Source of the DNA: an uncultured Lachnospiraceae bacterium
GTDB lineage: Bacteria; Bacillota; Clostridia; Lachnospirales; Lachnospiraceae
Assembly (NCBI GenBank): GCA_910586255.1
Contig: CAJUHR010000023.1
Span: 1-64,000, forward strand
Direction: 5' to 3'
Length of the DNA stretch: 64,000 nt
Shown here: positions 15,116 through 22,773 of the stretch, piece after piece
How positions within the stretch are numbered: position 1 is the first letter of the stretch
Layout of the letters: each line of letters starts with the position of its first letter
Made by a program: the position numbers and the translations under genes
The notes under the pieces: model-generated
The model's database searches: none
The model's input: only the letters and a program-made list of their open reading frames with translations
Told to the model about the DNA's origin: nothing

Positions 15116-17102
15116 AAAGATTGGTTTGATTGGGGTGGGAGCAATAGCCGCGGTGACTCTTTTGGGATTTGCCGCCAATACGGTGCTGTTAAAATTGCTT
15201 CCCGCAGTGTTTTCCGGTGATTTTACAGGAATGTTGGACCCGGCTCTTTTGCTGCGTTGGGATACATATCTGTACGGCACGGTGATAGGAGCGGTCATTT
15301 TTTTGTGTTGGGTTTTATTTGCGGCGCCCTCTGCCAAGCGGGCCAAAAAGCTGATGAAATCTAAAGCGGAAAATTTTGAGAGCAATCTGGAAAATTCCCG
15401 TTTTATGACAGAGAAGGAGCGGGACGCAAACTTTGAGCCCCACGCCTTCACAAAGCTTGCCCAGTCGAAAAAGGACGGGATTCCTGTTTATGCCTGCTAC
15501 AGCAAGAAGAAAAAGGAGCTGAATGTGAATCTGGCCTCCCCCATGCACGGGCTGGTGATCGGAGCAACGGGAAGCGGCAAGACCACCACCTTCATCAATC
15601 CCATGATTCAGATTCTGGCCAGGTCCGGGGCAGGCTCCTCCATGATCTGCACGGATCCCAAGGGAGAGCTGTTCCAGCTTCACAGCGGGCTTTTGAAGGA
15701 GCGGGGCTACAAGGTCATGGTTCTTGACCTGCGGGATCCCTACAGCTCCTTTCGCTGGAATCCTTTAGGGGAGCTTTACGACCGGTATCAGGAATATCTG
15801 TCTGTGGGAAATGAAATCTACAAGCATTTTGACCCGGTGGAGGAAAGCGGGCTTGAGCTTATCAATGCGCCGGAGCAGTATGAGGATGTCTGGTATGAGT
15901 ACGAGGGCAAGGCCTACGCCGTGCGCCGGGAGCTTCTCACCAAAATCAAGATTGCCCGTCAGAAGATATACGATGAGGTCTATGAGGATTTAAATGACTT
16001 AATCAGCGTGATCTGCCCGGTGGAGTCCAAGGATGATCCGGTGTGGGAGAAGGGCGCCCGGTCCATGATCATGGCTGTGTGCCTGGCTATGCTAGAGGAC
16101 AGTGAGTACCCGGAGCTGGAGATGACCAAGGAGAAATTCTGCTTTTACAATATCAACAAGGCCATCGGCAATTCGGATAATGATTATGAGGAGCTGCGCA
16201 ATTTCTTCAAGGGGCGTTCCCCCATCTCCAAGGCAGTGGGGCTCTCCAAGCAGGTTCTGTCGGCGGCGGAGAGCACCCTGGCAAGCTACATGTCCATTGC
16301 CTTTGACAAGCTGTCCATGTTCAACGATGAGGGGCTTTGCTCCCTGACCTCGGCCACGGACATTGACCCGGTGCTGTTTGCCACGGAGCCCACGGCGCTC
16401 TTTTTAAAAATACCCGATGAGAAGGACACCCGTCACGCTTTGGCCGCGGTCTTTATTCTGTGCATTTACAAGGCGCTTATCAAGGTGGCCTCTGCCAGGG
16501 AGGATTTAAGCCTTCCCAGAAATGTGTATTTCCTTCTGGATGAGTTTGGAAATATGCCGAAGATTGATAAGTTTGACAAGATGATCACCGTGGGACGAAG
16601 CCGGAAGATCTGGTTTAACATGGTGGTTCAGTCCTATGCTCAGCTGAACAATGTGTACGGGGACACGGTTGCCAACATTGTGAAGAGCAACTGCGGCATG
16701 AAGATGTTTATCGGCTCCAATGATATTGAGACCTGTGAGGAGTTTTCCAAGCTGTGCGGCAATATGACGGTATCCACCTCCAGCGTCTCTTCCTCCATGG
16801 GGGATAAGCAGGGAAACATCAATGTGTCCAGTCAGCTTCAGACCAGACCTCTGATCTACCCGTCAGAGCTGCAGAAGCTGAACAACAAGACCGATACGGG
16901 CAATGCCATTATTGTCACCTTCGGCAATTATCCTTTAAAGACAAAGTTTACCCCCAGCTATAAGTGTCCTCTTTATAAGATGGGAACCATGGATATGTCA
17001 GAGACCGGGCTCAATGCATTTTTCGGGGAGGATGTGTATTATGACCTGGCGGAGCGCAATTATATTGTGATGGCCCGGGAAGAGGAAGAGAACGCGGGGT
17101 AA
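15108..17102 (+). CDS. VirD4/TraG-like type IV coupling ATPase
   Basis: 664 residues from GTG 15108, placed after GGAAGGAGGAGCTTT; the frame is open further upstream, but that part overlaps the protease gene. Two N-terminal membrane helices (IGLIGVGAIAAVTLLGFAAN and GTVIGAVIFLCWVLF) precede the cytoplasmic ATPase. Walker A is GATGSGKTTT (about residue 150) and Walker B is FLLDEFGNMP (about residue 475). The central all-alpha domain between them is of the TraG type. The family recruits substrates, either relaxase-DNA complexes or proteins, to a type IV channel. No relaxase gene is present anywhere in the window, so protein substrates are plausible. It is the first of the secretion genes proper. 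Confidence 0.95.
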   Translation: MIKKIGLIGVGAIAAVTLLGFAANTVLLKLLPAVFSGDFTGMLDPALLLRWDTYLYGTVIGAVIFLCWVLFAAPSAKRAKKLMKSKAENFESNLENSRFMTEKERDANFEPHAFTKLAQSKKDGIPVYACYSKKKKELNVNLASPMHGLVIGATGSGKTTTFINPMIQILARSGAGSSMICTDPKGELFQLHSGLLKERGYKVMVLDLRDPYSSFRWNPLGELYDRYQEYLSVGNEIYKHFDPVEESGLELINAPEQYEDVWYEYEGKAYAVRRELLTKIKIARQKIYDEVYEDLNDLISVICPVESKDDPVWEKGARSMIMAVCLAMLEDSEYPELEMTKEKFCFYNINKAIGNSDNDYEELRNFFKGRSPISKAVGLSKQVLSAAESTLASYMSIAFDKLSMFNDEGLCSLTSATDIDPVLFATEPTALFLKIPDEKDTRHALAAVFILCIYKALIKVASAREDLSLPRNVYFLLDEFGNMPKIDKFDKMITVGRSRKIWFNMVVQSYAQLNNVYGDTVANIVKSNCGMKMFIGSNDIETCEEFSKLCGNMTVSTSSVSSSMGDKQGNINVSSQLQTRPLIYPSELQKLNNKTDTGNAIIVTFGNYPLKTKFTPSYKCPLYKMGTMDMSETGLNAFFGEDVYYDLAERNYIVMAREEEENAG

Positions 17103-17125
17103 ATGGAAATGGGAGGAATAAACCT

Positions 17126-18859
17126 ATGAGGCTTGGAAAGACAAAAGTACTCACGGTTCTTGTTTGTATGGCATTTGCAATGCCTTTGAGAACATCAGCG
17201 GCAGTGCTTGTCTATGAGGATGAGGATGACTATTATGAGGAAACCTACGAGGAGGATGATGACCGGCGGCGGTACAGCCGCTCGGATGTGGTCACCGGTC
17301 CCGGAGTGGCGGACAGCGCGGATAAAGCCTTGCAGGGGCCTGTAGTACAGACCGTTTCCATGAGAGAGAGCTATCATGAGGAGTATGGGATATACGAGGA
17401 ATCCATCAATGATCTGTATTTTTTGTACAGCAATGTGTCCAACGGAGGGATCACGGACCGGCCGGTTTCCATTGATATTCCTGCCAATATTACCTATACC
17501 ATGGAGAAGGACGGTATCCCTTTTTCCTATGTATCCGGACAGCTGGCAGGAGAGAGGGGAACCTATGTGCTGCGGCTGTCGGTGATCGTGGATCCTACAG
17601 CGCCTTTGTCAAAGCAGGAGGAGTACCGGACTACCTTTCGCTTCCGCATTCAGGAGAAGCTGCCTCAGAGTCAGCGGACAGACGGCTCTGAGGCGCCTGT
17701 GGACGCCATTGTGGTCAACGGAAGCGGCGGCGCCGGCTGGGGCTATACAGGAGACAGTCAGGTGAGCGGAACCGGCGGGGGAGTGGCAATGAGCGGGGAA
17801 AGCGGCGCCGCGGCTGATGGAACCGGGACAGCCGGTCCGGGAGATGAAAAGAACAGTGCCGGCGGAGCAGATGCAAAAGAAGGCGAGCTCGGGGAAGGCA
17901 CAAAAAATGAAACCGGGGAGAATCCTGAGAACGGAGAGAATCCTGAAACCGGAGAAAATCCTGAGAACGCAGAGAATCCTGAAACCGGGGAGGCTCAGGC
18001 GGGAGAGACGGCCAACGGCCCGGAGCAGGGGAGTGAACCCGGAAGGGAAGATGCAGGGGCCGGGGAAGGGAAAGCCCCGGATCCGGAAAAAGGAGCCATC
18101 GGAGGTATTCGGGAGCAGGTCTATGTGGAGGCCAGAGACAGCTATCTGGTGACAATGAACAACGGCAGGGAGCTGGTTTCCAGCGTGCCGTCCGGCTTTA
18201 CAGGTCCGGGCTCCGTGGAGCTGATTGTGGCGGAGGGAGAGAGCTGCCAGCTCTTTTTGAATGATGAGCCGGTGGAATATATCCGAGGAAACAGCCTGGT
18301 TGATGAGGGCTCCTACCGGATGAGCCTGGACGGAGATGAGTTTGCCTTTACGATTGTCTCTTCTGTCAATCAGATGGAATTGTATCCGGCTCCCTTAGGA
18401 CATCGCTTTGTGAAAGCACTGCGGGATGAGGAGGAGCTAAAGCTTTCCTCCGGCCGGTACGTGCCCATGGAGGAGGACGGAGTCTACCACCTGGTTATGG
18501 AGGGTGAGGGAGGAGCGTCCATGGAATTTGATCTGATAAAGGACACTCAGGCGCCCGAAGCGGCGGTTACGGTCGGCAAGGGTACGGCATCCATTCAGTA
18601 TCTGTCGGAGGATATTTCCCGGATTATCCTGGAAAGGGACGGGGAGGTAGTGGAGGGCTTTGCCGGTTATCAGATCAGCCAGCCCGGCAGCTACCGGCTG
18701 ACTGTGGCGGACCAGGCCGGAAATGAGAGCACCGCCTTTTTTACCCTTCGCTACTCGGTCAACAAATACGGAATTGTGGCAGCGGTGCTGATTCTTTTTA
18801 CTATAGCCGGGGCGGTGGTATTCACCGTTCATGTGAAGAAAAATATGAAAATCCGATAA
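17126..18859 (+). CDS. Large Ig-like, membrane-anchored surface protein (paralogue of 26572 gene)
   Basis: 577 residues. A signal peptide (TVLVCMAFAMPLRTSA) is followed by a strongly acidic stretch, a beta-rich domain, a Gly/Glu/Pro linker of about 130 residues that includes four 6-residue repeats (ENPENG/ENPETG), a second beta-rich region and a C-terminal membrane helix with a short basic tail. The last third resembles the product at 26572: SSVPSGFTGPGSVEL against SSVPNGMITGEPVEF, and PGSYRLTVADQAGNES against AGIYELRVSDRAGNSR. The bulk would sit outside the cell, anchored at its C-terminus. It may form part of the outer face of the secretion machine. No enzyme motif is seen. Confidence 0.75.
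   Translation: MRLGKTKVLTVLVCMAFAMPLRTSAAVLVYEDEDDYYEETYEEDDDRRRYSRSDVVTGPGVADSADKALQGPVVQTVSMRESYHEEYGIYEESINDLYFLYSNVSNGGITDRPVSIDIPANITYTMEKDGIPFSYVSGQLAGERGTYVLRLSVIVDPTAPLSKQEEYRTTFRFRIQEKLPQSQRTDGSEAPVDAIVVNGSGGAGWGYTGDSQVSGTGGGVAMSGESGAAADGTGTAGPGDEKNSAGGADAKEGELGEGTKNETGENPENGENPETGENPENAENPETGEAQAGETANGPEQGSEPGREDAGAGEGKAPDPEKGAIGGIREQVYVEARDSYLVTMNNGRELVSSVPSGFTGPGSVELIVAEGESCQLFLNDEPVEYIRGNSLVDEGSYRMSLDGDEFAFTIVSSVNQMELYPAPLGHRFVKALRDEEELKLSSGRYVPMEEDGVYHLVMEGEGGASMEFDLIKDTQAPEAAVTVGKGTASIQYLSEDISRIILERDGEVVEGFAGYQISQPGSYRLTVADQAGNESTAFFTLRYSVNKYGIVAAVLILFTIAGAVVFTVHVKKNMKIR
17918..17989 (+). repeat. In-frame 18-bp tandem repeat (hexapeptide)
   Basis: Four units of GAGAATCCTGA(A/G)A-type sequence encode alternating ENPENG and ENPETG hexapeptides in the linker of the Ig-like surface protein. 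Copy number could vary between strains by slippage. Confidence 0.8.
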
Positions 18860-18877
18860 AAGTCTGGGGGGAGAGCC

Positions 18878-20263
18878 ATGCAATTTACATATCTTGCCGG
18901 ATCCTTTGTGGAGATGCTGCAGGGAGTTTTCCGCACTATTTTCGAGAAGGTGCTGGCTCCCATTCTGACAGAGATCCTTCAGATTTTTGTCAAATTTGTG
19001 CTTCGGGTCCTGTGGGTAAGGTTTTCGGAGCTGATGCTGAATCTTCTGACCATACTCTGCTCTCTGGTGGATTTTGTGGAGAGTATATTTAACGTGTTTG
19101 CCGGGGTGACCACGGTGGAGATAAACGGAAAGAAAACCTATATGCTGGATGCCTTTCTGCAGATGAAGGAGATCACCACGGCATTTACCTATATCACCGT
19201 GATGGCGGTGGCGATCTGTATGATTTTTACCATCATAAAGACGGCCAAATCCATTTCCGATATGGCCTTAGAGGATAAAAATCCCATCAGCCATGTGCTT
19301 TCCAACGGGCTGAAGGCCGGGGCCACCTTCATGATCATACCTTTTTTGTGTATTTTTCTTTTACAGCTTTCCACCATGGTTACCAATCAGGTGAGCATTG
19401 CCTTTGATTCGTTCCAGGGGGGAAAGACCACCATTGGCACGGTGATTTTTCTGACTGCCGGGCTGAATGCAGACAAGGAAACCACCAAAGCCTCCAGTCC
19501 CTTTGCAGACGAGTGGGAGGAGGTGGTGGGAGATCGTGATCCCTACTTCACAGATACGGTCAGGGAGCCGTATCTGCTGGGAAAGAAGGATTACAAGAAT
19601 CTTCTCCAGGTGAGAGAGGATTTTCACGCAGGCAATTTCAATTATCTGGTGGGCTTTGTCAGCGTGATTCTGCTTCTTTTGGTGCTGTCCGGCGCGATTA
19701 TGGTGTTTATAAGACGGCTTTTTGAGTTGCTTTTATTGTATATTGTGTCGCCTCTGTTTGTCTCAACCATCCCCTTGGATGACGGTACCATGTTTGCCAA
19801 ATGGAGGGAGCTGTTTGTGTCCCGTTTTTTTTCCGGCTTCGGCATTATCTTTATGATGAAATATTATATGATGCTGATTCCGGTGATCTCGGGAAAAGAC
19901 CTGGTGCTCTACAATGCAGATCTGCCGGATGCGGTGATGATCAACAATGTGCTGAAGGCTCTGATGATCATCGGAGGGGCCTGGGCTGTGTACAAGAGCC
20001 AGCATCTGATCATGCAGGTGATGAATCCGGAGGCAGCCATGGCAGACCAGCAGGCCTCTGCCATGCTGACTGGTATGATCATCGGTGCGGCCACCACGGC
20101 AGCCAGCGCGGCTACGGCGGCAGCTACGGGAGGAGCCAGTGCAGCCATGGGCGGCCTGGGGAAGGCGGCGGATGTGGCAGGAAAGGCGGCCGACATGGCG
20201 GGAAAGGCAGCCGGCGCCGTGGGAAAGGCGGCCGGCTCGGATGACGGGGCATTTCGGGGGTAG
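18878..20263 (+). CDS. VirB6/TrbL-like polytopic membrane protein 1
   Basis: 461 residues with an N-terminal amphipathic part and about six membrane segments (FTYITVMAVAICMIFTI, AGATFMIIPFLCIFLLQ, LVGFVSVILLLLVLSGAIM and others). The C-terminal 70 residues are Ala/Gly-rich with repeats of the kind AGKAADMAGKAAG. Its closest relative in the window is the next gene, with which it shares order and motifs such as FELLLLYIVSPLFVSTIPLDDG. VirB6/TrbL proteins build the inner-membrane channel of type IV systems. Having two in tandem is a feature of this locus. Assignment is by topology, paralogy and neighbours, as primary sequence is poorly conserved in this family. Confidence 0.8.
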   Translation: MQFTYLAGSFVEMLQGVFRTIFEKVLAPILTEILQIFVKFVLRVLWVRFSELMLNLLTILCSLVDFVESIFNVFAGVTTVEINGKKTYMLDAFLQMKEITTAFTYITVMAVAICMIFTIIKTAKSISDMALEDKNPISHVLSNGLKAGATFMIIPFLCIFLLQLSTMVTNQVSIAFDSFQGGKTTIGTVIFLTAGLNADKETTKASSPFADEWEEVVGDRDPYFTDTVREPYLLGKKDYKNLLQVREDFHAGNFNYLVGFVSVILLLLVLSGAIMVFIRRLFELLLLYIVSPLFVSTIPLDDGTMFAKWRELFVSRFFSGFGIIFMMKYYMMLIPVISGKDLVLYNADLPDAVMINNVLKALMIIGGAWAVYKSQHLIMQVMNPEAAMADQQASAMLTGMIIGAATTAASAATAAATGGASAAMGGLGKAADVAGKAADMAGKAAGAVGKAAGSDDGAFRG

Positions 20264-20278
20264 GAAGGAGGCTGGCTT

Positions 20279-22756
20279 ATGAGATTCGTATATTTAGGGC
20301 TTTTCTCCCGGATCTGTGACTGGGTGCTGAGCCATATTTTTGAGCCGGTGTTCCGGTTTGTTTCCAATCTTTTGAACGTGGTGCTTACCTGGGTGTTTCA
20401 GGAGGTGCTGGCTCCGGTTCTGATGCCCGTTTTGCAGGGAATACTGGAGTTTGCAATCAAGCTGTGGGTGGAGATTTACAGCACCCATCTCTACCTGCTG
20501 TTTTCCGGTCTTTTAAAGCTGCTTGACTATCTGGAGACGGCCTTTGACGTGTTTATCGGTCTGCGGGACGTAACCTATAACTCCGGGGGAACCATAATTG
20601 AGGGAAGCCTCATTGAGGTGCTGATGCAGCAGAAAAACGTAAACCAGATTTTCTGGGTTCTGACTCTGGCGGGACTGGGAATTGCCATGATCCTTACCAT
20701 CATCGCCACGGCCAAGTCCGCGCTGGATTTGGATTTTGAGAATAAGCGTCCGGTGACGAAGGTTCTGGCATCCATGATGAAAACCTTTATCCAGTTTTTT
20801 ATGATTCCCTTCCTGGTGTACTTTGTGCTGCGGTTGTCGGCCATTATTCTGCGGGGAGTGACAACGGCTCTCACTCCGGAGGGAACTACCTCCTTAGGGC
20901 GCATGGTGTTTGTCATCGCCTCCCTGGATGCGGCCAAGGTGGAGAATCTTAATGTATCCTCCAGTACCAGGGCAGCGAATATCGGGCCCTTAGATTCGGT
21001 CCGCAAGCCGTTCTATTTAATGAATGCCAAGGGAGTATCCTCCAAGGATTACGGAAAGCTTTCGGATGTGGGCGATGCCTTCTTTCTGGGAGAATTTGAC
21101 TATCTGATCGGCTTTATTGCGGCGATTTTTCTCCTGTTTACCATAGGAATTTGCCTGGTGATTTTTATTCAGAGGATATTTGAGCTTTTGCTCCTCTATC
21201 TGGTCTCCCCCTATTTTGTCAGCACCATGCCTTTGGATGACGGGGAGAAGTTTAACCGGTGGCGGGAAATGTTTGTGGGAAAATGCTTTTCCGGCTTTGG
21301 ATCGGCTATCGGCATGCGGCTGTTTCTTCTGGTCTGTCCCATAATTATGGGAAATGAGATCCGTCTTGCGGCCGATGCAGGTCTTGGAGGCAATGCCAGT
21401 CCGGAAATGGAATATATGATGAAGCTGTTTTTTATTGCCGGAGGAGCCTGGGCCGTGTACAAATCCGGGCCCATGATCACCTCACTTATCAGCTCCCAGG
21501 CAGGGCAGTCAGAGATGCAGACCGCCAATATGGTAGGGGGAATGCTCTATGGAAGCACCCTGGGAATGGCCATGGCTCATGGAGGAAGAGCTCTCTCCTC
21601 CATGGGAGGAAAGCTGGGGTCAAAGCTGGGAGGAAAGGCAGGAGCCGGCCTTGCCGGAAAGAAGGGCGGCGGCCTTGCAGGGGCCTCGGGCGGAGGAAAA
21701 TCCCAGGCCTTTATGGGCGACAAGAAGAAAAAAGAAAAGTGGAAGTGGAATGATATTAAGGTGAATTCTCTTAATCAGAACCGTCAGAAGGCTAAGGATG
21801 ACGCTATCCGGGCCGCAGGCGCTCTAAAGGCCGCCGGGCGGCTGAATGTGCGGGGCCGCAGAGGGGCAGGCGCTTTGAATAGAGGCGGTCTTAAGGGAGC
21901 GAAAGCTTTGGGAGCCGGAGCATTAGGAGCCGGGGGCCTTAAGGAAGCCAAAGCTCTGGGAGCCGGAGGTCTTGAGAGAGCCGGAGCATTAGGAGCCGGG
22001 GGCCTTGAGGGAACCGGAGCGTTTAGCCCGGCCGTCCCTGATAAGCAGGGGACAGAGGGTCCAAACCCGAAAAAAACCGGAGTGAAGGGCCACAATATCC
22101 ATATGGGATCCTTCCTTACAAGACAGTATAATGAGGACGGCAGCATGAAATTCAGACTGATGGGCTTTGGCTACGGCCGGGACGCGGAGGGAAAAACAAA
22201 CTCCATCCGCCTGCCGGGGCTGAAGCTGAATCAGATGAAGGACGGCCACTATATGGTGAGCAAATTTTCCGCGCTTCCGGGAGTGAAGATTGCCAGGACA
22301 GAGACCGATGCGGGAATCAAATTTTCCAGCTTAAGTCTGATGGGCTTCGGCTACAACCGGAGCGAGGAGGGGAAGGAATACCGTCTGGGCAAATCCTTGG
22401 TGGTTCAAAAGGGAGCGGACGGCAGTAGCCGGTATCAGTTGGGAAGCCAGGTAAGGACAAAGGATGCCTTTGGGGATGTCCAGTACAATCTGGGAGGTAC
22501 AACTATCCAGAAGGACGGAGACGGAAGCCGCCGGTATCAGAGGGGCGACACCTCCTATACCAGGGTCATGGGAGAAAACGGCGCCATGGACAGACAGTTT
22601 ACCGGCCCGGTGACCCTCCATCTAAAGACACCGGAGAGAGGGGAGGACGGGCAGGCGGCCAAAAGCCGTCTGGAGTCCATCCGGATCGGCAGTGTGAGCT
22701 ATGACCGGTCCGGGACGGTTTATGATCTCCGTGTTGGGAAAAAGCCGGAAAACTAA
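20279..22756 (+). CDS. VirB6/TrbL-like polytopic membrane protein 2 with long C-terminal extension
   Basis: 825 residues. The first 420 parallel the preceding protein: an amphipathic start, helices such as WVLTLAGLGIAMILTIIAT and FIQFFMIPFLVYFVL, and the shared motif FELLLLYLVSPYFVSTMPL. The rest is different: a Gly/Lys linker, a stretch of Ala/Leu/Gly repeats (ALGAGGLEGTGA type, about residues 540-585) and about 220 residues of short beta-like repeats (LMGFGYGRDAEG and LMGFGYNRSEEG, SSRYQLGSQ and SRRYQRGDT). The extension has no match I recognise and could reach into the cytoplasm or through the wall. The paralogue pair suggests a heteromeric channel. Confidence 0.78.
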   Translation: MRFVYLGLFSRICDWVLSHIFEPVFRFVSNLLNVVLTWVFQEVLAPVLMPVLQGILEFAIKLWVEIYSTHLYLLFSGLLKLLDYLETAFDVFIGLRDVTYNSGGTIIEGSLIEVLMQQKNVNQIFWVLTLAGLGIAMILTIIATAKSALDLDFENKRPVTKVLASMMKTFIQFFMIPFLVYFVLRLSAIILRGVTTALTPEGTTSLGRMVFVIASLDAAKVENLNVSSSTRAANIGPLDSVRKPFYLMNAKGVSSKDYGKLSDVGDAFFLGEFDYLIGFIAAIFLLFTIGICLVIFIQRIFELLLLYLVSPYFVSTMPLDDGEKFNRWREMFVGKCFSGFGSAIGMRLFLLVCPIIMGNEIRLAADAGLGGNASPEMEYMMKLFFIAGGAWAVYKSGPMITSLISSQAGQSEMQTANMVGGMLYGSTLGMAMAHGGRALSSMGGKLGSKLGGKAGAGLAGKKGGGLAGASGGGKSQAFMGDKKKKEKWKWNDIKVNSLNQNRQKAKDDAIRAAGALKAAGRLNVRGRRGAGALNRGGLKGAKALGAGALGAGGLKEAKALGAGGLERAGALGAGGLEGTGAFSPAVPDKQGTEGPNPKKTGVKGHNIHMGSFLTRQYNEDGSMKFRLMGFGYGRDAEGKTNSIRLPGLKLNQMKDGHYMVSKFSALPGVKIARTETDAGIKFSSLSLMGFGYNRSEEGKEYRLGKSLVVQKGADGSSRYQLGSQVRTKDAFGDVQYNLGGTTIQKDGDGSRRYQRGDTSYTRVMGENGAMDRQFTGPVTLHLKTPERGEDGQAAKSRLESIRIGSVSYDRSGTVYDLRVGKKPEN
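21921..22020 (+). repeat. In-frame tandem repeats in the VirB6-like gene
   Basis: A 20-bp block beginning CATTAGGAGCCGGGGGCCTT recurs at 21921 and 21987 (66-bp period). Related 33-bp half-units lie between them and encode ALGAGG-rich undecapeptides. The reading frame is kept throughout. Confidence 0.7.
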
Positions 22757-22773
22757 AGGCAGGAGGAGACTAG

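Noticed and set aside
17918..17989. Short regular repeats as a CRISPR-like array
   Set aside because: Units are 18 bp without spacers and encode in-frame hexapeptides of a surface protein linker.
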